Below are positions 56,430 through 64,000 of a DNA stretch of 64,000 nucleotides, in pieces. The stretch spans positions 1 through 64,000 of the forward strand of contig NZ_JAFFZN010000012.1 of NCBI RefSeq assembly GCF_017676385.1, written 5' to 3'. The stretch is from Streptomyces spirodelae (GTDB taxonomy: Bacteria; Actinomycetota; Actinomycetes; Streptomycetales; Streptomycetaceae). The number at the start of each line of letters is the position of its first letter. The first letter of the stretch is position 1. Both the position numbers and the translations under genes were made by a program. The notes under the pieces were generated by a model, which was not told the origin of the DNA, did not search any database, and saw nothing but the letters and a program-made list of their open reading frames with translations.

Positions 56430-57713
56430 GTGTCGGATGCGGAGGAACGACAGCCGGACGGGCCCGAGTCCGAGCCGGAGAGCGAACCCAGGAACGGGCC
56501 CGAGCCGGGCGGTGAGTCCGAGCGCGAGCCGGGCGGTGAGCGCGAGAGCGAGGACGAGCGGCGTGAGCGGTGGCGCCTGCTCCAGGAGCTGGCCGACCGG
56601 CGCCGGCGCCGTACGAGGATCGCCGTATGGTGCGGTCTCGGTGTGCTGGCGCTGGGCGGGGTCGGCTGGGCGCTCGAACCCACGGTCCAGGACAAAATGA
56701 TCACGGCCGACGCCTGCGACGGCGCGCTGCCCGACGGCAGCCTGGACACGCTGCGCGCCACGTCCGGCGACTCCGACAGGCACCTCGGCGAGTCCGAGTC
56801 CGAGACCGACAACGACCTGGGGCGCTACTCCTGCGAGGTGACCGACGAGGAGGGCCACCGCGTCCTCGAAGTCCGCGTCTACAGCCGCCGCGACGACATC
56901 GACCGCCTGCTGGTGCGGGAGTTCCAGGACAACGGAAGCCACCCGTGGGCCGCGCTGCCCGGCGGGCTGCCGGGCTTCGAGTCCCGGATGGCGGGTGTGA
57001 CGCTGATGCCCGAGTGCCCAGGGTTGGGCAAGGACGCGGCAGGCCGCCCCGGCCGGCTCCTGGTGGACGTGCTGGCCGGACACCTCTCCCAGCCGCACCA
57101 GTTGGTACGGGCCGGTGCGGCGGTCGCCGGCAAGGCGGCCGAGAAGCTCGGCTGCGACGCGGACCCGCTGCCCGTCCCGCCGAAGGAGATCGAGAAGAAG
57201 GCCCCCCGGGGGCTGCCGCCCTCCCGCGCGGCCGGTACGGCCTGCGCGGCGCTCGCCCGCGGTCCCTTCCGTGGTGCGGGCTGGACAGTGGACCTCAGAA
57301 TCCCGGAGAAGGGCGCCGCCCCGCTGACCAGTTGCGTGGTGCGGCCGTCGGGAACCGACGAGGACGGGGAACCGCACGAACCGGTGGTCCGGCTCTACGG
57401 CCTGTACGGGGAAGGGGCGCAGCGGGTGATGTACGGCCGGGCCGGTCGAGTCGGCGCGCGCTCGGAGAGTTCGCGGGTTCAGCCGTGGCTCACCGACAGC
57501 AGCGCCTGGGCCATGGCGCGGTGCGGCGGCCGGCCTGCGGGCTTCCAGCTCCAGGTCAGCCGCCCGGACAAGGACTCCGGCGAGTCGGAGGGTGAGGTGC
57601 TGGACAGCAAGGAGCTGGACCGGGACGCGATGCGCGCGATGCTCGCCTCCTTCGCCGAGAAGGAGAGCGCCGCACGCGGTTGCACGGCGCTGCGGCTCCC
57701 CGCCGCGGACTGA
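56430..57713 (+). CDS. Membrane-anchored protein of unknown function
   Basis: 427 residues from GTG 56430. An acidic/basic N-terminus rich in Glu, Ser, Pro and Arg (about 1-58; ESEPESEP, GGERESEDE) leads to one transmembrane helix at about 64-82 (IAVWCGLGVLALGGVGWAL). The large exported domain has many cysteines (DACDGALPDG, RYSCEVTDEE, PECPGLG, TACAALA, TSCVVRP, ARCGGR), suggesting disulfide-stabilised repeats. Similar proteins are common in streptomycetes. No function recognised. Confidence 0.75.
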   Translation: MSDAEERQPDGPESEPESEPRNGPEPGGESEREPGGERESEDERRERWRLLQELADRRRRRTRIAVWCGLGVLALGGVGWALEPTVQDKMITADACDGALPDGSLDTLRATSGDSDRHLGESESETDNDLGRYSCEVTDEEGHRVLEVRVYSRRDDIDRLLVREFQDNGSHPWAALPGGLPGFESRMAGVTLMPECPGLGKDAAGRPGRLLVDVLAGHLSQPHQLVRAGAAVAGKAAEKLGCDADPLPVPPKEIEKKAPRGLPPSRAAGTACAALARGPFRGAGWTVDLRIPEKGAAPLTSCVVRPSGTDEDGEPHEPVVRLYGLYGEGAQRVMYGRAGRVGARSESSRVQPWLTDSSAWAMARCGGRPAGFQLQVSRPDKDSGESEGEVLDSKELDRDAMRAMLASFAEKESAARGCTALRLPAAD

Positions 57714-57735
57714 CCGGGACCGACCCGGCCGCGGG

Positions 57736-58926
57736 CTACAGCAGGTTGAGGGCGTTGGCGTACCGCGTGTCCATCTCGGTACGGAGCCCTTCGACCGTTC
57801 CCGCGGGTATGTGGCGCTTCCGCGCCCACGTGTCGAACACCGTGAAGAGCTGGACCCTGCCGTCCATCAGCCGTTCGACGGCCCTCTTTCCGCTGCCTGC
57901 CGAGGCGTCGGGCCGGCGCTGTGCGAGCGTGGCGTCCGAGGGCCGGGTGCGTACCCGGTGGTCGGCAGGGTGGTAGAGGCCCCGGGTGTGCTTGAGCACA
58001 GCGCGGTCGAAGGCCGCCAGTGAGGGCGCGAGCGCGAACCCGTCCTTGACGGCGGCCGTGCGGGCGCCCATGAGCTCGGCGACGAAGGTGGCGCTGCGTT
58101 CGAGCTCCGTCTCGGTGGACATCACGCCCTCCTTCGGCTTTTCCCCGGGCTCCTGCGCGTTGTCGGTCAGCCGCTCCAGGTACCAGGCGAAGCGGGCGCG
58201 TTCGGCGTCGTACAGCGTGGCGAACGCGCGCGGTGAGGCGGCCACCCGGCGCAGCACCTTCTCCGTCTTGCGGGGCTCGGGGAAGACGGCATGGATGTCG
58301 TGCCCGGAGGGGAAGGGCGTGGCCCAGTTGCCGCTGCCGTCCCCGTACTCGGCTTCCTCGTCGGTCGCCGTGGGGTGCTCCCAGTCCGACGGCGCCCCGC
58401 CCAGCACCGACCTGCTGGTGTCCTGGATGTACGAGGCGAACATCTGGGCCAGATAAGGGCTCAGGCCCAGCGGGAAGTCCGGCTGGTACTGGTCGCGGCC
58501 CCTGCCGAGCACATCCACGACGGCGTACGCGACGAGAGCCTGGCGCTCGGTGTGCGGACGGGCGGGCTCGGCCTGGTCCTCGGCGGTGCGGCCGGTCGTC
58601 GCGGCGACCAGTACGCGGCCCGCGAGCCGGGTGCCCTCGGGGCCCTCGCACAGCGGGGCGCCGGTGACGCCCAGCAGCCGCCTGACAGGTTCGGTGCCGG
58701 CGTGGGTGACAACCTTCCCCGGATCGAGGGCTTTTGCGGCGCGTTCCGGGTCGCGCGCCAGTGCGCGCGCGGTGGCGGGCGCCTGCCGGCACTCGGTCGA
58801 GTCGTCACCGTCCGGCACCAGCAGGGGGACGAGAACGGCGAGCAGTGCGAGAGCGAGGACCCCGCTCAGCACCACCAGAAGCTGGGTGCGCCGCGCGGCG
58901 CCACGTATCCGGCCGAGGAAAGACAC
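57736..58926 (-). CDS. Membrane-anchored protein of unknown function
   Basis: 396 residues from GTG 58926. One transmembrane helix at about 16-36 (LLVVLSGVLALALLAVLVPL), then an exported domain with two early cysteines, RQALVAYAVVDVLGRGRDQY, FASYIQDTSRSVLGG and a helical C-terminal half ending RYANALNLL. I know no function. It converges with the preceding gene and is divergent from the XRE regulator, 115 bases away, which may control it. Confidence 0.75.
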   Translation of the reverse strand: MSFLGRIRGAARRTQLLVVLSGVLALALLAVLVPLLVPDGDDSTECRQAPATARALARDPERAAKALDPGKVVTHAGTEPVRRLLGVTGAPLCEGPEGTRLAGRVLVAATTGRTAEDQAEPARPHTERQALVAYAVVDVLGRGRDQYQPDFPLGLSPYLAQMFASYIQDTSRSVLGGAPSDWEHPTATDEEAEYGDGSGNWATPFPSGHDIHAVFPEPRKTEKVLRRVAASPRAFATLYDAERARFAWYLERLTDNAQEPGEKPKEGVMSTETELERSATFVAELMGARTAAVKDGFALAPSLAAFDRAVLKHTRGLYHPADHRVRTRPSDATLAQRRPDASAGSGKRAVERLMDGRVQLFTVFDTWARKRHIPAGTVEGLRTEMDTRYANALNLL

Positions 58927-59041
58927 CGGCTGAGAGTACCCGCTCGCCCTGTCACTTGCTCCGGGCGCGGGGTCCCGGCTCGCCGTCCACTGGATATCCG
59001 CGTTGTTGCGTATCCGCTCTCGAATGTAGTACTTCTTATAC

Positions 59042-59323
59042 ATGAGCGAGCACGTACACAACAGGCTGGCGGTCGTCCGGGCAGAGCGGAAGGTCTCCCG
59101 ACAGGCGCTGGCCGAAGCGGTGGGCGCGCACTACCAGACGATCGGCTACATCGAGCGCGGGCAGTACAACCCGAGTCTCGATCTGGCGCTGCGCATCGCG
59201 GCCTACTTCCGGCTGCCCGTGGAGGCCCTGTTCTCCCTGGAGCCGTTCCGCCCGCTCACCGACGAGGTGTACGGCACGGGAGGCGCCGGCACCGCACGCA
59301 CCACGGGGAGGACCACCACATGA
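59042..59323 (+). CDS. XRE-family transcriptional regulator
   Basis: 93 residues. Compact helix-turn-helix: RLAVVRAERKVSRQALAEAV, GAHYQTIGYIERGQYNPSLD, LALRIAAYFRLPVEALFSLE, the YozG/HipB-like short form. The upstream 40 bases are AT-rich (TAGTACTTCTTATAC), so the start is near a promoter. The stop overlaps the next start (ATGA), making a regulator/membrane-protein operon. Confidence 0.9.
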   Translation: MSEHVHNRLAVVRAERKVSRQALAEAVGAHYQTIGYIERGQYNPSLDLALRIAAYFRLPVEALFSLEPFRPLTDEVYGTGGAGTARTTGRTTT

Positions 59324-59898
59324 CCACCAGCACCAGCACCAGCGCCGGCCCCGGCCCCGAGCCCCTCGCGCCCGCCACCCGCTACGACAGGTGGCTGTTC
59401 AAGACGATGAACGACGCGCGCACCAAGCGGTACCACGCGACCCGCGCGGCGCGGCGCCGCATCGTGCTGGCGCACATGGCCACCACCGCCGTAGGGCTGG
59501 CGGCCATGGTGGGCGCCTTTGTACGGGCCTCCCCCTGGCTGCTGGCGGCGCTGCCGGTGGCGCTCCTGGCCTGGGTCCCGCTCACCGGCTTCCTCAACTC
59601 CATGACCCGGGGGCTGCTGGAACTGCGGGTCCGGGTGCTGGATGAGCGGCAGGTGGCCGAGCGCGGCGAGGTGCACGCGCGGGCCCACCGCGCCGTTTCC
59701 TGGGTACTGACCGCTGCGCTGCTCGGTTTCTACGTCGCCTGGCTCGCGGGCGCCTCCGTGGCGGACCTGGCCGTTCCGCTCGCCGCCGCCGGGCTGCTCG
59801 TCTGGGCGCTGCACCGTCTGCTGCCGCTGTGGATCGCGGCCCTGCGGGTGCGGGACGAGCCGGAGGACGACGAGGTGGAGGCGCTGCCCGCAACCTGA
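59320..59898 (+). CDS. Integral membrane protein partner of the XRE regulator
   Basis: 192 residues, ATG 59320 overlapping the regulator stop by 4 bases. Hydrophobic segments lie at about 50-68 (AHMATTAVGLAAMVGAFV), 70-88 (WLLAALPVALLAWVPLTG), 128-145 (WVLTAALLGFYVAWLAG) and 150-172. Similar XRE-membrane pairs occur in many Gram-positive bacteria, where the membrane protein may sense stress. Function here unknown. Confidence 0.8.
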   Translation: MTTSTSTSAGPGPEPLAPATRYDRWLFKTMNDARTKRYHATRAARRRIVLAHMATTAVGLAAMVGAFVRASPWLLAALPVALLAWVPLTGFLNSMTRGLLELRVRVLDERQVAERGEVHARAHRAVSWVLTAALLGFYVAWLAGASVADLAVPLAAAGLLVWALHRLLPLWIAALRVRDEPEDDEVEALPAT

Positions 59899-59978
59899 TC
59901 CGACCTCAGATGGCTGGAATGCACCTCCGTCAGGCGGAAGTGACTGTTCGTATCGCGTAAGCGGTGCGCTGTTCGAGG

Positions 59979-60020
59979 GGACTCCGGAAGCTGTGTGCGC
60001 GTGGCTTCCGGAGTCCTTCT
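59979..60020 (+). terminator. Strong terminator just upstream of the deacetylase gene
   Basis: GGACTCCGGAAGC (59979-59991) pairs perfectly with GCTTCCGGAGTCC (60004-60016) over 13 bases, followed by TTCTT. It ends the XRE-membrane operon but lies only about 24 bases before the deacetylase ATG. Confidence 0.85.
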
Positions 60021-60043
60021 TGTGCCGGTGCTAACCAGAAATC

Positions 60044-60949
60044 ATGCGATCCGATAGTCATATTGTTTCGCGCAGGACTCTGCTGTGCGTCGGTCTCGGT
60101 GTCGGTACGGCGACGGTCACGGGCGTCGGCGTGGGTTTCCTCACCCACCAGGGCACCGCCGGCGGCGCGGACCCCGGACTCCCGCACGGGGCCGGTGACG
60201 CTCCGGCACCTGCGGCGGGAGGAGCGGCACCCGGGGCGCCCAAGGCAAAAAGGGCGCCCGAGTTGCGCCGAGCGACCCCCGACAGCTACCGGCTGCGCCC
60301 TCTCGCGGGCGAGACGTCCATGGGCGAGCCGGCCGCACACCCACCGGTGCGCACCCACGCCGAGAGCCGGCTGTCCTCGCTGCACGGCCGCCACGTCGTG
60401 GCCCTGACCTTCGACGACGGACCACATCCCGAACACACGCCCAGACTCCTCGAAGTGCTGCGCCGCCACGGGGTGCAGGCCACGTTCTTCGTCGTCGGCC
60501 AGAACGCCGCCGCCTTCCCCGAGCTGCTGCACGCCATCGCCGCCGACGGCCATGTGGTGGGGAACCACTCCTACACCCACCGGCAACTGCCCCGGCTGCC
60601 CTCCACCGAAATCCGCAGCGAACTGAGCCGCACCAGCGAACTGATCGACCGCGTCGTCGGAACCCCGCCCCGCTGGTGCCGCGCCCCCTACGGCGACTGG
60701 CACCCGCCCTCCCTGAAGATCTGCTCGGAGCTGGGCATGGAGCCCATGAACTGGTCCGTGGACACCCAGGACTGGGCCCGCCCCGGCACGGCCCGCATCG
60801 TGCGTGCCGTCCTTGAGAACACCACACCCGGCGCCATCATCCTCCAGCACGACGGCGGCGGCCTCCGCGACCAGACCGTCGCCGCGGTCGACCGCTACCT
60901 CCCGCTGCTACAGGAACGCGGCTTCACCTGCGTACGACCCTCCGTATGA
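60044..60949 (+). CDS. Secreted polysaccharide deacetylase (NodB domain)
   Basis: 301 residues. The N-terminal SRRTLLCVGLGVGTATVTGV resembles a twin-arginine signal. An Ala/Gly/Pro linker (about 40-70) is followed by the NodB domain at about 115-300: TFDDGPHP (metal Asp), NHSYTH (His-x3-His ligands), RAPYG, VDTQDW and ILQHDGGG (catalytic His). Expected to remove acetyl groups from peptidoglycan or chitin-like polymers in a metal-dependent way outside the membrane. The start context lacks an obvious ribosome binding site. Confidence 0.9.
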   Translation: MRSDSHIVSRRTLLCVGLGVGTATVTGVGVGFLTHQGTAGGADPGLPHGAGDAPAPAAGGAAPGAPKAKRAPELRRATPDSYRLRPLAGETSMGEPAAHPPVRTHAESRLSSLHGRHVVALTFDDGPHPEHTPRLLEVLRRHGVQATFFVVGQNAAAFPELLHAIAADGHVVGNHSYTHRQLPRLPSTEIRSELSRTSELIDRVVGTPPRWCRAPYGDWHPPSLKICSELGMEPMNWSVDTQDWARPGTARIVRAVLENTTPGAIILQHDGGGLRDQTVAAVDRYLPLLQERGFTCVRPSV

Positions 60950-61130
60950 AGGGGGTCAGTCGCCCAGCCAGGCTCTGCGCCCCAGCTGGTCCGTCCGATC
61001 GCCTGCCGCTGCCCCGCCGCCGTCAGCCGCCGTGTCCTTCTCGACTCGTCGCACACCCGGACAACCGTTGTGCGCCTGCTGGGGCGGAGAGGCTTAAGGG
61101 ACAGGGGGAGTTGGGGGGGACGAGTGCCGG

Positions 61131-62084
61131 TCAGGTGGCTGCCGACGGAGTGGTGGCGGCGAGTGCGTTCCGGGCGGCGCGGAAGGCGTGGAGGCCGGTG
61201 CCGGGTGGGGTTGCTGGTGCTGCCGCCGCTTGCGCGGCTGCCGAGGTGGTGCGGCATGCGGGGCACCGTTCCTCGTCGCCGACGGGAGTGAACAACAAGG
61301 GCTGGACGTGCGGACCCGCGCACTCCCGCATACGTGAGACGCGCGGCGATGACGGGGCGGCTTTGTTCGGTTGCGTGGCGATGGGCTCGGGCAGCGCGTG
61401 CTCCAGCCGCCAGCGGAGAGCCCCGAGCGGGGAGCGGGCCTGCTCCAGCCCTGCTGTGAGCGCCGTGCGGATTTCCTCGGTGCCGATTCCGCACTCCAGC
61501 CAGCGCGCCGCGAGGGGCGCCCAGCGGCGTGCCTTGCGGGCGGGCATCGCGAGGTAGGGCGCGGAGTGGGAGAGGGAGAGCAGCAGCGCCTCGGCGCGGG
61601 CGTGAGCGCGTGCATCGGTTTCGGCGTCGAGTTGGGGTGCGGCTTCGGCCTTGGTGGGAGGGTGGGAGGTGTTCCCTACGGGTGTTTTACGGGGTTGAGG
61701 GGCGACGGGCCGACGGGTCGGTGCACCGGCGGCCGGTACGGCGGCTGCCGGTTGGGCGGCGGGCTGGACAGCGGCGCGGGCTTCGTCGGGTGACAGGGGG
61801 ATGTTGGCGACGAGCTGGACGGTCTGCCACCGCCCGTGCTCGTTCTGGCGGCGCCACTCGAACAGGTAGCGCTCGGCGCGCAGTTGCCGCTTGGCGTGCT
61901 GGAAGGCGACCTTGCCGATCCCGGCGCGCTCTGCTGTCTTCCACAGCGGTTCGTCCGTGCCCTCGGGGAGGGAGAGCTGCCAGGCCAGAAGCCGTACGGC
62001 GTTCGCGGACAGGCGGGGGTGGCGGATGATGTCGTTCGGCAACTGGGAGAAGAAGCGCGTGGGCGCGCTAACATGCCTGTGCAT
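61131..62084 (-). CDS. Helix-turn-helix protein of replication-initiator type
   Basis: 317 residues from ATG 62084, GGAGGG about 8 bases upstream. The N-terminus MHRHVSAPTRFFSQLPNDII, NAVRLLAWQLSLPEGTDEPL, AERAGIGKVAFQHAKRQLRA is a winged helix like those of plasmid/phage RepA-type proteins that streptomycetes carry in several chromosomal copies. An Ala/Pro linker and a helical C-terminal half with one CPAC pair follow. Role unknown. It marks the start of the accessory end of the window. Confidence 0.75.
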   Translation of the reverse strand: MHRHVSAPTRFFSQLPNDIIRHPRLSANAVRLLAWQLSLPEGTDEPLWKTAERAGIGKVAFQHAKRQLRAERYLFEWRRQNEHGRWQTVQLVANIPLSPDEARAAVQPAAQPAAAVPAAGAPTRRPVAPQPRKTPVGNTSHPPTKAEAAPQLDAETDARAHARAEALLLSLSHSAPYLAMPARKARRWAPLAARWLECGIGTEEIRTALTAGLEQARSPLGALRWRLEHALPEPIATQPNKAAPSSPRVSRMRECAGPHVQPLLFTPVGDEERCPACRTTSAAAQAAAAPATPPGTGLHAFRAARNALAATTPSAAT

Positions 62085-62255
62085 CCCAGGGTCCCTCCAA
62101 GACCTTGGTGGTGAAGGCCCTCGATCGGTGCTGACGACACCGTCGGGGGCCGCCTCATATGCGGCACATGAGGCGAACTGACACGCGGCAGAGTACACCG
62201 ACTGTCGATAGTTGGCGACGGACGGTTACGGGGCGTAAGACCCTGCGCAGGGCTG
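62085..62255. other. Gap between HTH gene and DUF7848-like gene
   Basis: 171 bases with no gene or clear element seen, apart from the HTH gene ribosome binding site. Confidence 0.5.
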
Positions 62256-62528
62256 CTAGTTGGGGCGGTTGGGTGTTGAGTAGCCACGCATCCAGCACCG
62301 CCAGGGCCGGGTGACCAGTTCCCGGTAGGTGTGGTGGGACGGGTTGCGTCCGGAGTGGCGCAGCGCCCAGGCGTGTCCCTCGGTGTAGTCGAGGCTGGCG
62401 GCGGACTGCTCCTCGCAGACGGCGCACTGCATCGCGTACGTGATCGGCTCGGCGTCGGGCTCCTGGTCGGGCACGAACACCCAGTTCTCGAACCGGATGA
62501 CGGAACGGGGTCGACGGGCGCCGCTCAC
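62256..62528 (-). CDS. DUF7848-like protein
   Basis: 90 residues from GTG 62528. SVIRFENWVFVPDQEPDAEP, MQCAVCEEQSAAS and RHSGRNPSHHTYRELVTRPW follow a family frequent near XRE/DUF397 regulator genes in streptomycetes; the CxxC may bind metal. The family name is from memory. Its GTG overlaps a stop codon (GTGA) that belongs not to the upstream RloB frame but to the frame next to it, which suggests a rearranged junction. Confidence 0.75.
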   Translation of the reverse strand: MSGARRPRSVIRFENWVFVPDQEPDAEPITYAMQCAVCEEQSAASLDYTEGHAWALRHSGRNPSHHTYRELVTRPWRCWMRGYSTPNRPN

Positions 62529-62556
62529 GGGAGCCTGCTCTGCCAGTTGAGATCGG

Positions 62557-63168
62557 TCACCCGTGCGCGCAGCTCCTCACTGACCCGCGCGGGACGGATC
62601 GCGTTGGGCGGCACGTCCCACTCGCAACCAGGTTGTCGTCGACCTTCTTGATGTTCGCGCCGTAGGTCTTCACGAAATCGGGCTGCTGCCGCAGGCGGTC
62701 GCGTGCGTCGTTGCAGACGCAGCCGAAGGTGCCTGTGTAGTTCTGGTAGTGCAGGAGTCGCCACAGCTCGAAGCAGGGGTGCGAGTAGGCGATCCCGATC
62801 TTCTCCCGCTTGGCATACGCCACGGCTTTCTTGATGTCTTTGTGCTGGTCGCGATCGAAGAGGCACCACACCTGGGGCCAGCGGATGTCGTCTTCGGTGA
62901 GCTTGGCCTTCCGTGCTTCTCGCCGCACGCGGTGGGCGAGTGCAACCGCGTCCTCGACCAACGGAAGCGGCTTGCGCTCCTTCGGCGTGCGGAACTCGCA
63001 CTTCACGGGGAGGTCCGGGTGCTTGCGGACACCATGCTCCAGGACGATCTGTGCGTATTCGTCCTCCGTCACCTCGCCCTCGGCGAAGACGTAGACCTCC
63101 CGGTGCCGCTTGGCGCCCTGCTGCTTCCGCTTCCGATGTGCGTTGTCCCCGCCCCGCTGCCTGGCCAT
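62557..63168 (-). CDS. RloB-like protein (AbiLii type), C-terminus probably damaged
   Basis: 203 residues from ATG 63168, which overlaps the ATPase stop (TGATG). A lysine-rich start, then REVYVFAEGEVTEDEYAQIV (acidic residues typical of the Toprim-like RloB domain), VWCLFDRDQHKDIKKAVAYA, IGIAYSHPCFELWRLLHYQN and KTYGANIKKVDDNL. After about residue 178 similarity stops and a short tail follows. Family members continue about 30-60 residues with an Asn-Pro-Ser-Thr-like motif. A shifted frame contains PPNAIRPARVSEELRARVTD and ends at the DUF7848 start. Probably the nuclease-like partner of an abortive-infection pair. Confidence 0.78.
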   Translation of the reverse strand: MARQRGGDNAHRKRKQQGAKRHREVYVFAEGEVTEDEYAQIVLEHGVRKHPDLPVKCEFRTPKERKPLPLVEDAVALAHRVRREARKAKLTEDDIRWPQVWCLFDRDQHKDIKKAVAYAKREKIGIAYSHPCFELWRLLHYQNYTGTFGCVCNDARDRLRQQPDFVKTYGANIKKVDDNLVASGTCRPTRSVPRGSVRSCAHG

Positions 63169-64000
63169 CAGGAGTTTCCGGCCTCCATCGCGTCTCGCTC
63201 CCTCGCGTCCTGGATGTCCTCCGTCAGCCGCAGGCTGCGCCCGATCTTCCCCGCCGGCAGCCGGGGCACCCCGCCGAACGCCCCGGCAAGGTAGGAGTCG
63301 CTGAGGTCTTCCTCCTCGCCCGGGTCGATGTCCGCCAGCGGATACAACTCGGTGCTGCCGTCCCGGTCCTTCTCCGTCAGCCAGATCTGCCCCGGGTCCA
63401 GCAGCCGACCGCCTCGGGGAAGGCTCAGCAGGGAAGCGTCGTGCGAGGTGAAGAGAAGCTGTGCCCCGTTGGTGTTGACAGAGGGGGTCTGGAAGAGGCG
63501 GACGACCTCGGCCGCGAACTTCGAATGCAGGCTCGAGTCCAACTCGTCGACGAGCAGCACCGCGCCCCGGTCCAGAGCCAGCAGTATCGGCCCGAGCAGC
63601 GCGAACCAGGAGCGGGTGCCGAAGGACTCACGATCCCAGTCGATGGCGACCGGTTCGCCGCTGCTGCTGGTGTGGAGGAGGCTGATTTTCGGCTGCTCGC
63701 CCGGTTTCCGTTCGACCCGCGCCTCGCTGATGCCCAGGTCGGCGACGCGGAGCAGTTCCTCGATGCGCTCGCGGTCCTCGTCATTCAGCAACCGCTCGGC
63801 GGTGTAGGTTTCGCGATGTTTCTTTTCGGTCTCCGGGGTGACGTCCCACAGGTTCTGCTGGAACCAGCGGTGGATCGGCGTGAGCTGAGGGTGGTTGTCA
63901 TTGGCGGCGCGGGTGAGGAGGAGGGCGTTGGGGCGGGTGGTTTCGGCCAGTCGGGACCGGTCGCGTAGTCGTCCGCCCGGGAAGTCGTACACCTGGTCGC
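63168..64000 (-). CDS. AAA family ATPase, AbiLi/RloA type (5' end outside window)
   Basis: About 277 residues of the C-terminal part; the frame is open to the window edge, so the start codon and Walker A are missing. Visible are an ABC-like signature region (SFGTRSWFALLGPILLALDR), Walker B GAVLLVDELDSSLH, and LLFTSHDASLLSLP with the switch His. Such AAA_15/AAA_21 ATPases pair with RloB in AbiL-like phage defence. The stop overlaps the RloB start, so both are one operon reading leftward. Confidence 0.85.
   Translation of the reverse strand, partial: DQVYDFPGGRLRDRSRLAETTRPNALLLTRAANDNHPQLTPIHRWFQQNLWDVTPETEKKHRETYTAERLLNDEDRERIEELLRVADLGISEARVERKPGEQPKISLLHTSSSGEPVAIDWDRESFGTRSWFALLGPILLALDRGAVLLVDELDSSLHSKFAAEVVRLFQTPSVNTNGAQLLFTSHDASLLSLPRGGRLLDPGQIWLTEKDRDGSTELYPLADIDPGEEEDLSDSYLAGAFGGVPRLPAGKIGRSLRLTEDIQDARERDAMEAGNS

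Noticed and set aside
60946-61557. Plus-strand open frame opposite the HTH gene
   Set aside because: The opposite-strand gene has a clear domain and ribosome binding site; this frame is its shadow.
62525-63001. Separate 158-codon minus-strand frame overlapping RloB
   Set aside because: Most of it is a shadow of RloB. Only its last 30 or so codons may be real coding sequence of a rearranged gene, treated as a finding instead.

Overview
The window is very GC-rich and codes densely on both strands. It carries Streptomyces hallmarks: whiD next to bldM with a sigma-BldN-type promoter, groES-groEL1 behind CIRCE operators, many GTG starts and apparently leaderless genes, and membrane-anchored PASTA-less Ser/Thr kinases. 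From memory the gene order follows the Streptomyces coelicolor chromosome from about SCO4724 (map) to about SCO4790, so I read it as core chromosome of a Streptomyces or very close relative. Locus comparisons are recalled, not searched.

Layout. 1-6300: end of the large ribosomal/alpha operon (map, infA, rpmJ, rpsM, rpsK, rpsD, rpoA, rplQ, truA). An unusual 142-bp tandem repeat made from the 3' end of rpsD lies in front of rpoA. 6340-10180: a membrane protein, then rplM-rpsI and glmM. 10200-23400: coaA, acpS, bifunctional NAD(P)H-hydrate repair (nnr), alr, an alpha/beta hydrolase and the t6A group tsaE, tsaB, rimI, tsaD, with small conserved Streptomyces genes between them. 23470-28210: two paralogous membrane proteins and a THUMP-like SAM methyltransferase. 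28420-30790: heat-shock operon groES-groEL1 with two CIRCE sites. 30800-33400: SDR, MOSC and LysR genes. 33450-38580: developmental and purine block (whiD, bldM, a sigma factor, guaB, a guaB paralogue). 38680-41950: a nucleotide-sugar dehydrogenase homologue and glpD. 42170-49710: three receptor-like Ser/Thr kinase genes, the middle one a pseudokinase. 49800-56390: succinate-semialdehyde dehydrogenase, a GMC oxidoreductase, a 774-bp gene-poor stretch, a small chorismate mutase and guaA. 56430-60950: membrane proteins, an XRE regulator/membrane protein pair and a polysaccharide deacetylase. 60950-64000: an accessory end with a replication-type HTH gene, a DUF7848-like gene and an AAA ATPase/RloB pair resembling abortive-infection AbiL; the ATPase runs off the window edge.

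The observation I rate highest is an apparent ribosome-mediated attenuator in front of the chorismate mutase gene (54497-54635, minus strand). A short, probably leaderless leader peptide places Trp, Phe, Thr, Tyr codons in a row, including the rare codons TTT and TAT. It is followed by a perfect 12-bp terminator hairpin whose 5' arm can instead pair over 9 bp with sequence just after the aromatic codons. Other points are the rpsD 3' triplication, several homologues that have lost catalytic residues (a YkuD-like protein, a UDP-sugar dehydrogenase-like protein, a GuaB paralogue, a pseudokinase), a 10-bp repeat array just ahead of the glpD ribosome binding site, and a frame-broken RloB/DUF7848 junction in the defence locus.
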